From contig NZ_BMYY01000001.1 in NCBI RefSeq assembly GCF_014652515.1, positions 552,822-616,821 of the forward strand: DNA of 64,000 nt, given 5' to 3'. The first letter of the stretch is position 1. Every line of letters starts with the position of its first letter. Under the pieces are notes generated by a model. That model was not told the DNA's origin. It ran no database searches and saw only the letters and a program-made list of their open reading frames with translations. Origin of the DNA: Bacterioplanes sanyensis. GTDB taxonomy: Bacteria > Pseudomonadota > Gammaproteobacteria > Pseudomonadales > Oceanobacteraceae. The position numbers and the translations under genes were made by a program. This document shows positions 10,366-20,000 of this stretch, piece after piece.

Positions 10366-13300
10366 AGGTCGCTCCCCGCTATGTTGCTGTCGTTGGCAAC
10401 GGCGTCGATGAAGGCTCGATAATCGGTTTTGGCTTGCTCCAATAGCACCTGCGCCGGTTGTGCTTGCTCTTGCTCCAGCGCCTGCTGTAACTGTTGCAAA
10501 CGCTGGCTAAGCTGCTCGGCACCGGCGTTGGCACTGGCGCCTTTCAGGGTATGCACCGTGGCCGCCTGCGAAGTAAGGTCACCGTGATTGAGACTGAGAG
10601 TAAGTAATTGCTGATTGGCTTTTTGCTGAAACAGCTCAACCACACGTCGCAACAGCGAAGCGTTATGATTAAGCCGTTGCAGGGCTCCGTCTTTATCCCA
10701 CACTTGGCCTGAGCGGGCGTTGCTTGTGGTGGTAGTCTCGCTCGTCGGCAGGGGGTTGGTTTGCGGTTGACTGGCAGGTGGGGGCATTAAGGGGCGCGTA
10801 TGGCGTTCGAGCCATTGGCTGAGCAGGTGACGTAGTTGATCAGCTGCCATCGGCTTGACGATGTAGTCGTTCATGCCAGCACTGATACAGCGCTGGCGAT
10901 CTTCCGGTTGGGCCGCCGCGGTCACCGCAATCACGGGGATTTGCTCGTAGCGTGCCCCGGCTTCGCCTTGGCGAATGCGTCGGGTAGCACTGTAGCCATC
11001 AATCAGGGGCATTTGGCAATCCATTAGGATCAGCAAATAAGGGTCAAACAGCTCACTGTGCACTAGCCGCTCGAGTGCGGCACCGCCATGATTTGCGGTA
11101 TCACAGCGCAGGCCCATATCGCTCAGCAGGCTGCTTACTACCTCCAGATTGACGTCATCATCGTCGACCACCAGTACCCGTTGTTGCTGGAAGCGCTGGC
11201 TGTCAGCTAGCCCAGTCTGAGAGCTAAGAATGGCTTCGCTGCAGGCATCACCGTTGGCGTGGATATAGGCTAGGGCCAGTTCTTCTTGGGTAACTGGTTG
11301 CGGTAACTCGATCAGACGCAAGCCATCCGGTAGCGTATTGCCTAAATGGCCAGGCGGGGTGAGAGCCATGACATGGGTAGACGTTTTGCTTTGCAGTGCC
11401 GAAGCATAGTCGCTGAGGTAGCGTACCTCGGTAATGAGTACATCAAAATCGGCACTGTTCTCACCGCCATCAGCGATTACGACATCGCCGCCGCGCCGTC
11501 GAATCATGCGCGCCAAGACATCGGCTTGCAAGCCATCATCTAGGCGCAACAACCAGCGGCTATCGGCGTAGCCGCCATCGCGGTGTAATGGGTGGTGGCA
11601 GTTGCCTGAGGCGGCGCTGACATTGAGGGAAAACTCGAAGCAGCTACCTTGTTCTGGCTGACTGTTCACGGTGATTTCGCCGCCCATCAGTTGGCACAGG
11701 CGCTGGCTTAGGGCTAACCCGAGACCAACACCACCGAGGCGCTCATGCAGGTGCTGGTCTTTCTCATCAAACGCTGAGAATAGATGTTGTTGTTGGTCCG
11801 GCTCCAGGCCTATGCCGGTATCGCGTATGCGGCAATGCAGCTCGATACCATAGTCCTGTGCTTCTGCGCTGCTGATTTCCATATACACATAGCCATGACG
11901 AGTGAACTTGACGGCATTGGATAAAAGGTTGTCGACCACTTGTCGTAGTCGGGTAGGGTCGCCGCGCACGCGGTCATATGCCAGCGATGAGGTGTCCCAT
12001 AAAAGTGTTAGCCCCTTGTTGAAGGCTTGTTCGGCATGACGTTTAACGACTGGTGTGAGCACCGCGGTCAGGCTGTATTCGACCTCTTCGATAAACAGGT
12101 TGCCTGAGCGCACCTTGGCATAATCCAGCACATCGTTTATCAGCTGGGCGGCGTGCTGCATGCTGCTGCTGGCCATTTGCACATAGTGCTGCTGATCAGC
12201 GTTTAAAGGGCCTTTGGCGAGTAGGTTAAGCACACCTTGGATGCTGTTCATGGGGGTGCGAATCTCATGGCTGATGGCCGCCAATAGACGCTCTTTGCTT
12301 TTGTTGAGCTGACGAGCATCCGTCAGAGCCTGCTGCGTATCCTGTAACTGTTGCTGCTGTTGTTTTAACTGTTGTCGATGTTGTTGCTGTAGCCGCTCGG
12401 TCAGTACGGACTGCTCGCTCAGGTCATGCAGTGTCAGTGAAGCACCTATATAGCGCCCATTTGCCGCAACAATGGGCATCAGAGTTAGCGCGAGGGGAAA
12501 AGTGTGGTCTTCATAACACCCTGACGTTTGAACTTTGAGCGCTCGGCGCTGCTGCAATGCTTGCCGTAGCTGCTGTTCTGTCGGGCTATCGCTGTCCTCT
12601 GGTAGCAGCGTTCCGTGCACAGACTGACCCATCAGGCTGGCTTGGTGCTGACCAAACAGACTTTCAGTCGCGCGATTGGCACTGATAATGGTGCCATCGA
12701 GTCCGAGCATGACGACGGCATCGTTGGCGTTTTCAACGACGGCTAGTAGCTGTGCTTGGGCCGCCAGCCAACGTAGGCGGGTAGCGACAAACCGCTGGTA
12801 GCCGAGCATAAACATCAGCACGAGACCAATCAGCACAGAAGTCACGATCAGTGCGGTACCACGGCGTTGCTGCACCTCCTGCCAGATACCGGCCTCGGGC
12901 AAGCGGGTGTATAGCACGAGCTGGCGGCCCAGCTCGGGTGAGCCTAATGGCAGCCTCTGCTCACGCCAGTAAAAGCGGTTACCCTCGTGCTCGAACGCTT
13001 GAATGCCGGCACTGATGGGGCGGCTGTTTGCGCTTGGGTATTGCTGTTGCCAGCGCTTGGCGCTGCCGAGCTCGTGCGCGAACTCCCAGTCGCGCTGTGG
13101 GTGCAGTAGAAAGTGACCGCGTTGATCGGTGACCAGTAGCTGGTAGGGGGAGGCGACGCTGGTACGCAACTGTTGCAATAAGGACGTGGCATCCAGCGTA
13201 AAGCTCAGATATCCGAATGGTTGCGATTTGTCGCTATCGAATACCGGCAGTGCGATTTGCAGCGCTGGCCATAACGGATACACCAGCTGTTGCTGGCGCC

Positions 13301-13832
13301 TGGCCAGATAAGGCGCAGATACATAAAACTGCCCAGGCTTAAGGGTTGGCCAAGTGGCGGCTTCAACATGGCGGTTGCTGCCATGGCTCGTTAGGTCCCC
13401 TGAGTGGCGACTAATGAACGCCAGAGTTTCGCCGTCGTAAGTGGTGTAGCGGATGGTGTGAATGTCACCGTGGTGGCTCATATAGGCCGATAGAATCTGC
13501 TGCAGACGCTGTTGCCACTGGGTTTGGGTCGATCCGCTGGCAGGGTCCACCCCACCATTTTGGGTGCTTCTCACCAAGGCGGCCACGGGCGGTGTGGCAT
13601 GAATAAAGCTCAGGTAGTTGTATGCTTGTTGTATGTTCCGTTGCAGCACGTCGCCGGCTTGCTGTTGTTGCTGTGGCAACGCCTCCAGCAAGCGCTGGCG
13701 CGCTTCGTAATAGTGGTACTGCTCCAACCCCAGTAGCAGCAATGCCGATACCACGATGACGGCAAAGATGTTTTGGGCAAAGCGGAATCGCATATCTTTG
13801 CTGTCGGTCAGCAGTGATGGCTCGGTGATCAT
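10362..13832 (-). CDS. Hybrid sensor histidine kinase (Cache-PAS-HisKA-HATPase-REC-Hpt)
   Basis: An 1,156-residue membrane kinase. Transmembrane segments at about 18-37 and 325-345 flank a double-Cache-like periplasmic domain. A PAS domain follows at about 360-470, then a Gln-rich coiled coil (480-515). HisKA has [15 protein letters not shown] (phospho-His about 522); the ATPase has NLLSNAVKFT, DTGIGL and GGVGLGLAL. A pseudo-receiver without clear acidic residues (about 780-870) precedes a true receiver with LVVDDDDVN and LMDCQMPLIDGYSA. A C-terminal Hpt domain carries TVHTLKGASANAG. It is therefore a full phosphorelay in one chain. The ATG at 13832 follows GGGAGAG; longer starts would overlap the divergent gene. 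The binding-protein gene overlaps its stop. Confidence 0.9.
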   Translation of the reverse strand: MITEPSLLTDSKDMRFRFAQNIFAVIVVSALLLLGLEQYHYYEARQRLLEALPQQQQQAGDVLQRNIQQAYNYLSFIHATPPVAALVRSTQNGGVDPASGSTQTQWQQRLQQILSAYMSHHGDIHTIRYTTYDGETLAFISRHSGDLTSHGSNRHVEAATWPTLKPGQFYVSAPYLARRQQQLVYPLWPALQIALPVFDSDKSQPFGYLSFTLDATSLLQQLRTSVASPYQLLVTDQRGHFLLHPQRDWEFAHELGSAKRWQQQYPSANSRPISAGIQAFEHEGNRFYWREQRLPLGSPELGRQLVLYTRLPEAGIWQEVQQRRGTALIVTSVLIGLVLMFMLGYQRFVATRLRWLAAQAQLLAVVENANDAVVMLGLDGTIISANRATESLFGQHQASLMGQSVHGTLLPEDSDSPTEQQLRQALQQRRALKVQTSGCYEDHTFPLALTLMPIVAANGRYIGASLTLHDLSEQSVLTERLQQQHRQQLKQQQQQLQDTQQALTDARQLNKSKERLLAAISHEIRTPMNSIQGVLNLLAKGPLNADQQHYVQMASSSMQHAAQLINDVLDYAKVRSGNLFIEEVEYSLTAVLTPVVKRHAEQAFNKGLTLLWDTSSLAYDRVRGDPTRLRQVVDNLLSNAVKFTRHGYVYMEISSAEAQDYGIELHCRIRDTGIGLEPDQQQHLFSAFDEKDQHLHERLGGVGLGLALSQRLCQLMGGEITVNSQPEQGSCFEFSLNVSAASGNCHHPLHRDGGYADSRWLLRLDDGLQADVLARMIRRRGGDVVIADGGENSADFDVLITEVRYLSDYASALQSKTSTHVMALTPPGHLGNTLPDGLRLIELPQPVTQEELALAYIHANGDACSEAILSSQTGLADSQRFQQQRVLVVDDDDVNLEVVSSLLSDMGLRCDTANHGGAALERLVHSELFDPYLLILMDCQMPLIDGYSATRRIRQGEAGARYEQIPVIAVTAAAQPEDRQRCISAGMNDYIVKPMAADQLRHLLSQWLERHTRPLMPPPASQPQTNPLPTSETTTTSNARSGQVWDKDGALQRLNHNASLLRRVVELFQQKANQQLLTLSLNHGDLTSQAATVHTLKGASANAGAEQLSQRLQQLQQALEQEQAQPAQVLLEQAKTDYRAFIDAVANDSNIAGSDL

Positions 13833-13889
13833 GAGTTCTCTCCCTGATATCTGTAAACTAGCAGCAAAGCCCCAACCCGCAACTGAGCC

Positions 13890-14945
13890 ATGAAATCCAT
13901 CTTGATGTTGTCTGCCTACCGCAGTGATAGCCATGCCCAGTGGGCAGATGGCTTGCAAAGGCAGTTACAGGCCGACTGGCGTGTATTCGAGCTGCCTGGG
14001 CGCTACTTTCGCTGGCGCATTCGGGGCAATCCGTTGTCCTGGTTGCAGCCGTTGCAAACGCTTCTGCAAGGCTGGCAACCGGATCATGTGCTGGCGACCA
14101 GCATGGTCGATCTGGCCACTTTGCGTGGCTTGCTGCCCCAGCTGGCGGCAGTGCCGGCCAGTTATTACTTTCATGAAAACCAGTTTGCTTACCCCGTGAG
14201 CCAGCAACAACATGCCTCCGTTGACCCGCAAATGGTGCAGCTCTACGGTGCCTTGGCGGCACAACAGCTGCTGTTTAACTCGGCTTACAATCGTGACAGT
14301 TTTCTGCAGGGACTGGCGGCATTACTGAAGCGCCTGCCCGATCAAGTGCCGCTGGGGGTAGTCGAACAGTTGCAGCAACGCAGTCAAATACTGCCCGTTA
14401 TGGTCGAGCCAGTAGCGATCAGCCCGAGGGCAGCATCGTCGCTGCCCTTGGTTCTGTGGAACCACCGTTGGGAATATGACAAGCGGCCCGATCGCTTTCT
14501 GGCACTGTTGCGCCAGCTGCACCAGCCAGTAAGGCTGGCCTTGCTGGGTAGTCGCCCGCAGCAGGTGCCTGCGGCCTTAATGGCCATTCGCCAAGAATTT
14601 AGTGATTGGATTGTGGTGGATGACTTTCCGCCGCGAGATGAGTATTTGCGCTGGTTACAACAGGCGGATGTAGCGGTGAGCTGCGCTGATCATGAGTTCC
14701 AAGGCCTAGCCATGCTGGAAGCCGTGAGTGCCGGTGCCAAACCTCTGGTGCCAGATGCGTTGTGTTATCGCGAGCAATATCCGCCGCAGTGCCGCTATAT
14801 TGCCGGCGATATGCAAGCGGCTGCCGCTAAGTTACAGAACTGGCAGCAGCTACCAGCGGCTGACATTGGCGCTTGGCTGGCACCGGCGGTGAAGGCGCGT
14901 TGGCAGAGTTGGCTGGGGAAGATCTCCAACGGCGGCTTGGCCTAG
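13890..14945 (+). CDS. Glycosyltransferase related to tRNA-queuosine mannosyltransferase (DUF3524/GTDC1 family)
   Basis: A 351-residue GT-B glycosyltransferase of the GTDC1/DUF3524 family. Characteristic segments are ILMLSAYRSDSHAQWADGL at the start, LPGRYFRWRIRGNP, ATSMVDLATLRGLLP, YYFHENQFAYPV, the central WNHRWEYDKRPDRF and the C-terminal EFQGLAMLEAVSAGAKPLVPD with the donor-binding glutamate. Human GTDC1 (QTMAN) adds mannose to queuosine in tRNA-Asp; a bacterial homologue is therefore a candidate for sugar modification of queuosine or a similar tRNA substrate, which is inference. The gene is transcribed away from the kinase cluster from a short divergent region (13833-13889). A queuosine pathway gene, queF, lies elsewhere in the window at 59.2 kb. 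Length and start fit the family. Confidence 0.85.
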   Translation: MKSILMLSAYRSDSHAQWADGLQRQLQADWRVFELPGRYFRWRIRGNPLSWLQPLQTLLQGWQPDHVLATSMVDLATLRGLLPQLAAVPASYYFHENQFAYPVSQQQHASVDPQMVQLYGALAAQQLLFNSAYNRDSFLQGLAALLKRLPDQVPLGVVEQLQQRSQILPVMVEPVAISPRAASSLPLVLWNHRWEYDKRPDRFLALLRQLHQPVRLALLGSRPQQVPAALMAIRQEFSDWIVVDDFPPRDEYLRWLQQADVAVSCADHEFQGLAMLEAVSAGAKPLVPDALCYREQYPPQCRYIAGDMQAAAAKLQNWQQLPAADIGAWLAPAVKARWQSWLGKISNGGLA

Positions 14946-14973
14946 CCTGTGGCAAGTAGCATTCTGAAGTGCT

Positions 14974-16092
14974 TTAGTGGCGACTCTGGTAGTCGTAGAG
15001 CGCTTCTAATACTTTGCCCAACGCTTCGTCGATGGCTTCCAGTAACTGGCTTTTTTGCCTTAATCGGTCAGACGTTGTGTGAGCCAAGCGCATAAGCTTG
15101 GTTTCTTGGTCTTCGTCAAGCCCGAGGCTAAACAGCATGGATTCGAGTTGCTCAACCATTTCCATCACTTCTTGGCTGATGCTGTTTGTTTGCTGACGCA
15201 CCTCGGCACTGGTTTGCTTGATGGTTGATTCGGTTAGCTGAATGACTTCGGTGAGCATGTCTTGGCGCAGCGCTTCGAACCGTTGTTCTGCTACCAATAG
15301 CTGTGCCTGACCGCAGGCAATATCGACCAAAATGGCAAGGTGGTCTTTTAAACGCCCGTAGCGGTTTTCATCCTCCAGCGGCATGTTTTTAATTAGCAGC
15401 ACCACTTGCGGCGCGTGAATAATAGTGCGGATACCATGATGAGTAATGCCTTTGGGGTGGTGGCGAAACTTTTGTAATAGTTGTCCGGCTAAATCCTCTG
15501 GCGCACAGCCAACGATCACAGGAGTATCTGTGTTGATTAATACGTAGGCGCTGAGCTGAAACGAGGCAGCGCTGGCTATTACCGCAGCAGCCAGCGACTC
15601 AGCGCTGCGTATTTGCTGAGTTTGGCGTACAAAATCGATGATATTGCCCAGCTCTGAACTGTGCGTCATGGCCTCCATAGCGACCTGCATGGCTTGGTTC
15701 GCCTGTTCCTTGGACTCACTCTGTTGCTGCGCTTGCTTGAGCTTATCTGTCACCAGCTGCTGTAGCTTATGACCGTCTACGGGCTTGGTCAGGTAGCCAT
15801 CGGCGCCGGCTTCAAACCCTTGCAAGCGTTCTTCGGCGGTCTCTTTGGCAGAAACAAAAACAATGGGGATATTAGCCGTGGCCGTGTGCGACTTAAGCTC
15901 GACGCAAACCTCATAGCCACTCATGCCTGGCATCATAATGTCCAGTAAAATTAGGTCCGGTGCGTTCGATGCTACCGCTTGTAAGCACGCTTTACCGCTA
16001 TCGGCTTCCTCGATCTGGTGTTGTGTTTCGAGTAGCGTTTGCAGCATTAAGCGATTATCAGCGGCGTCATCGACGATTAAAATCTTGGCCAT
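14974..16092 (-). CDS. Response regulator with uncharacterised C-terminal output region
   Basis: A 372-residue protein. Residues 1-125 form a clear receiver: ILIVDDAADN, LILLDIMMPGMSGYEV with the phospho-Asp, FVSAKE, and YLTKPVD. A Gln-rich linker (about 130-150) leads to a ~220-residue region with no motif I recognise; its last part is helical and heptad-like (TESTIKQTSAEVRQQTNSISQ), suggesting a dimeric coiled coil rather than a DNA-binding domain. The ATG at 16092 (MAKILIVDD) has GGAG 8 nt upstream; a longer reading frame would overlap the next gene. It follows the receiver-GGDEF gene on the same strand by 35 bp, so the two are probably one operon with the large hybrid kinase upstream. Confidence 0.88.
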   Translation of the reverse strand: MAKILIVDDAADNRLMLQTLLETQHQIEEADSGKACLQAVASNAPDLILLDIMMPGMSGYEVCVELKSHTATANIPIVFVSAKETAEERLQGFEAGADGYLTKPVDGHKLQQLVTDKLKQAQQQSESKEQANQAMQVAMEAMTHSSELGNIIDFVRQTQQIRSAESLAAAVIASAASFQLSAYVLINTDTPVIVGCAPEDLAGQLLQKFRHHPKGITHHGIRTIIHAPQVVLLIKNMPLEDENRYGRLKDHLAILVDIACGQAQLLVAEQRFEALRQDMLTEVIQLTESTIKQTSAEVRQQTNSISQEVMEMVEQLESMLFSLGLDEDQETKLMRLAHTTSDRLRQKSQLLEAIDEALGKVLEALYDYQSRH

Positions 16093-16127
16093 ACAAAGCT
16101 CCATGACGTTTTTTATTGACGGTGCCG

Positions 16128-17024
16128 TTAGCGTTGGCAAACCTGGTTGCGGCCGTTTTGCTTGGCGTCATACAGTGCTAAGTCTGCTCGTTTCAGCACT
16201 GAGTTTAGCGAGTCCTCGGCATGGATATGGGTGGCGCCAATACTCACAGTAATGGGGACTCGGTCTGGGTTAAACTCGCTCACGGCGATGCGTAGCTGTT
16301 GCGCTTTGGCTATGACTTGATCGGAGGGGCAAGGGTCTAGTAGTACAAAAAACTCCTCACCACCAATGCGGGCAACCAAATCTTCTATCCGAAAAAAGCT
16401 CACCAAAAACTGCCCCAAGCCTGCTAGCACCCTGTCGCCCTGTTGGTGCCCTAAGTCATCGTTGATGGTTTTGAAATGATCAATATCTAACAGCAAAACC
16501 GCCAGCTCATAGCCGTGGCGGCGGCTGCGCGCCAAGCGGTAATCAATATGGTTCATTAAATAGTGGCGGTTATACAAGCCGGTCAGTTGATCATGCATGG
16601 CCAAGTGGGCGAGATGGTCACGCTGGCGCTTTAGGGTAATGTGCGTTTGCACGCGTGCACGCACGATGGCTGGGCGAATAGGTTTAAATAAATAGTCGAC
16701 CGCGCCCAGCTCCAAACCTTGCTCCTCTGAACGCTGGTGGGTTCTGCCGGTAACAAAGATGATTGCAATGTCTTGGGTGACGTGGTTGGACTTCAGTTGC
16801 TGACAGACTTCAAAGCCATTCATATCGGGCATTTCGACATCAAGCAGAATCACGTCCGGAGCAAAGCGCTGAGCCAACTCCAGACACTGACAGCCGCCCA
16901 TTGCCACTTTTATCTGGAAGTTATCGCGCAAACAGGCGGCTAACGCCTGTAGGTTTTCTGCGCTGTCGTCGGCTATCAGCACCGTACCTGGTGTTTCTGT
17001 ATCGTGCTTGGCACTTTCATTCAT
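16128..17024 (-). CDS. Response regulator diguanylate cyclase (REC-GGDEF)
   Basis: A 298-residue two-domain protein. The receiver (about 10-130) has VLIADDSAEN, VILLDVEMPDMNGFEV and YLFKPIRP. The GGDEF domain (about 140-298) carries DQLTGLYNRHYLM, LLLDIDHFKTINDDLGH and the active-site variant ARIGGEEFFVLL at about residue 220, an intact catalytic signature, so it should make c-di-GMP. The inhibitory RxxD motif 5 residues before GGEEF is not evident. It lies 23 bp downstream of the 1,941-residue hybrid kinase gene, a strong contextual hint that this kinase phosphorylates the receiver. Architecture matches PleD/WspR-type enzymes with a single receiver. Confidence 0.94.
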   Translation of the reverse strand: MNESAKHDTETPGTVLIADDSAENLQALAACLRDNFQIKVAMGGCQCLELAQRFAPDVILLDVEMPDMNGFEVCQQLKSNHVTQDIAIIFVTGRTHQRSEEQGLELGAVDYLFKPIRPAIVRARVQTHITLKRQRDHLAHLAMHDQLTGLYNRHYLMNHIDYRLARSRRHGYELAVLLLDIDHFKTINDDLGHQQGDRVLAGLGQFLVSFFRIEDLVARIGGEEFFVLLDPCPSDQVIAKAQQLRIAVSEFNPDRVPITVSIGATHIHAEDSLNSVLKRADLALYDAKQNGRNQVCQR

Positions 17025-17047
17025 CGATCACCCGTTATGACGGCCGG

Positions 17048-20000
17048 TTAAGAGAAACGTCTAAGCACTGCTTGCAGCTGAGCGTTGGCGGTTTCGCTAT
17101 CGAAACGGTCAATGGCTTGGCGAATAGTAAGCAATTGTTGCGCCAATGCCGGTTCGCTCAGCTCGGTATGGAGCACAGCGTAATCATTACTATCAATATA
17201 GTTAGCTAACTCAAGCTCGATTTGTAACTGGCGCAGTTCTGCGATGTCAGCCTCGCTGAGCTGGTCGCGACTTGGTGATGGTTGCTTGGCTGGCTCATCC
17301 GCCGCCTGCAATGACTGGATGTGCAGGCTAAAGCGTTGTATCGCTTGCTCCAGTTCGGCTATGGCTGTGCTGTGATCGTCATCTGGTGCTTGACGGCTGT
17401 TGTGCTCCAGTTGTTCTGCCAGTCGTCTGACTTGCTCTGCGCCAAGATTGGCTGCAGCCCCTTTGATGGTGTGTGCTTCGGCGTTGATGGCAGGGCCATT
17501 GCCTTGTTGTTGCGACTGCTTTAAAGCTTCAATGCGGCCAGGCTGCTCTTGCAAGAACAAATCGAGCAGGCGCTTCAATAAGGTTTCGTTGCCCATCATG
17601 CGCTGCAGTGCTTCGTCAGATAACCAGATAGGCTCGATGGTTTCCTTGTTTTGAGTCACTTCACCTTGGCTTGTGTCGGCCTCGTTGACGGTCTCGCGTT
17701 GTGCCTCGCTCCTGTGGGTAGATTTTGGTGCGGCAGGCGATGTGGGTGAGGGCGCGTCAATGGCTGCAGCTGCTTTGGGTGTGGGGTTGGGTGTGGGGTT
17801 GGGTATGGGCGCTTGCAGCCACTGATTCAGTTTCTGCTGCACGGCTTGCACATTAACCGGCTTCGATAAATAGTCATCCATTCCAGCTTCGAGGCAGCTT
17901 TGCTTATCGCCTTCCATCGCATTGGCGGTCATGGCGATAATGGGCAGCTCAGCCGCAGCTGGCCCAGCCTCGCCTGCACGGATGCGACGAGTGGCTTCAT
18001 AGCCGTCCATGTCTGGCATTTGGCAGTCCATCAAGATGAGCTCTATCGGATCGCTCGATGGCTGCAGCAGCGCCAGTGCCTGCCGACCATTGTCAGCGAT
18101 GCTGACGCGATAGCCCATCGCCCCCAGTAGCTCAGAGGCGACCAGTTGATTGATTTGGTTATCCTCTACTAACAGCAAATGCTGCCAGCTGCCTTGCCCC
18201 AAAAAACTGTCGCGTTGTTGCCAGCGGCTGCTGGCGCTTTCATCCAGCGCGCGCAGCAAATCTTGCTCTGTGACCGGCTTTGGGAACCACCAGTCGATGC
18301 CGGCCTGATTCAGGGCATCGGGTTCACTGTGAAAATGCATGGGCGTCATCATGACCAGCCGACAGTCTGCCTGCTGTTGCAACTGGTGGCTAGCCAATTG
18401 CCCCTGGGCGTTTTCGCTTAAGGCCAGGCTGTGATCCATTAATACGGTGTCAAACTGGCCTGGCTTGGCCTGCGACAGTGCTTGCTCCACCGTTAAGCAG
18501 GTGGTGCTGTCGGCATTTAGGTGTGACAGCATGGCGCTTATGCTGTGCGCCAGTTTCGAGTGGCTGGTTACTATCAATATCTGGCGTTTGGGTTGTGAGG
18601 CTGCTTGCCTTGACCAGCCCTCATCAACGTACCAGTGGGCAGTGAACACGCTACCGTGCCCCAGTTCGCTATCGACGTGAATGTCGCCCTGCATTAATTG
18701 CAGCAGTTGGCGCACGATGGCTAGGCCGAGGCCAGTACCGCCAAAGCGGCGGCTATGTGAGGCGTCGACCTGACTGAATGCGTCAAAGAGGCTGGCTAGG
18801 GCGTCTGCGGGAATGCCGATGCCAGTGTCGCGTATCGCGACCTCAACACGACAGGGGCGCTTGTCCGCTGCGCTGGTTTGGAGGCACACCTCGATGTCGC
18901 CGGTTTCGGTAAACTTAATGGCATTACCCACTAGGTTGGTCAGAACCTGACGGCTGCGCCCCTCATCGCCGAGAATGTGCTGGCACTGGATGGCAGAGGT
19001 GTCGAGGATTAGCTCTAAATCTTTGTCCTGTGCCAGTTGAGCCAGCCCCTCAACACAGTCCCCTGCCATGGCCACCAAGTCATAGCGCTCCGCCGCTAAC
19101 GTCAGCTTTTGTGCTTCGATCTTGGAAAAATCGAGTATGTCGTTAATTAAGCTCAACAGCGACTGAGCACTGCTGCGGGCCAGACTGATACGGTGTTGCT
19201 GCTCTTCGGTCAGCGGTGTATTGCGCATAAGCTCTAGCATGCCGATGATGCCGTTCATGGGCGTACGTATTTCATGGCTCATGGACGCTAGGAACTGACT
19301 TTTGGCGAGCAGTGCCGCCTCGGCTTGCTGGCGGGCCTCAATCAGAGCCTTTTGGTTGCGCTGTTGCGAGGTGATATCGCGATAGTTCCAAACTCTGCCA
19401 ATGGCTTGATGCTCCACCATCATCGGCAATGATGAGCGCTCAAATACACGCCCATCGGCACACTCCAGTAAATCAAAAGCCCCTTGCTCTGGGTTGGCAT
19501 AGAGCTCCTGCATCTGCTGGCTCACCCCTTGGGCGCGCTGCAGCTGAGGGACAATGTGCTGCAGCAACTGTTTATGGGTTTTGCCTTGCAGCTGGTGGCT
19601 TTGCAGTCGCCACATTTCTAGCAGCCTGTGGTTCCAGCGCAAGATGCGTCCCTCGGTACTGGTGACCAGCACGCCATTGTCGGTGGCTTCTAAGCTGGCT
19701 TCGATCAGCGACAGTGCCCGTTCAGCCTGCTGTTGCTGCTGACGTAGGGCAGTGATGTCGTAGTTGGCGCCAATGACTCGCTCGGCATTGCCGTCGTCGT
19801 CGGTCACCACTTGGGCATTGGCCTGAATGTAGCGCAGCCCATCTGGGTGGCTGATGATGCGAAATTCACTGTTCATGCTGTGTCTGTCGCTGACGCTGCG
19901 CTTGAATGCCTCGGCAGCCTGTTCTCGGTCGGCTGGATGAACGCAGTTGAGCCAATCTTGGGCGCTGTGGTTGAAGCTTTCTGGGCGCACGCCGAACAGT

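Noticed and set aside
17780-17815. Short GGGTGTGGGGTT-type DNA repeat
   Set aside because: It encodes the Asn-Pro-Thr-Pro linker of the large kinase before the Hpt domain, an ordinary flexible linker.
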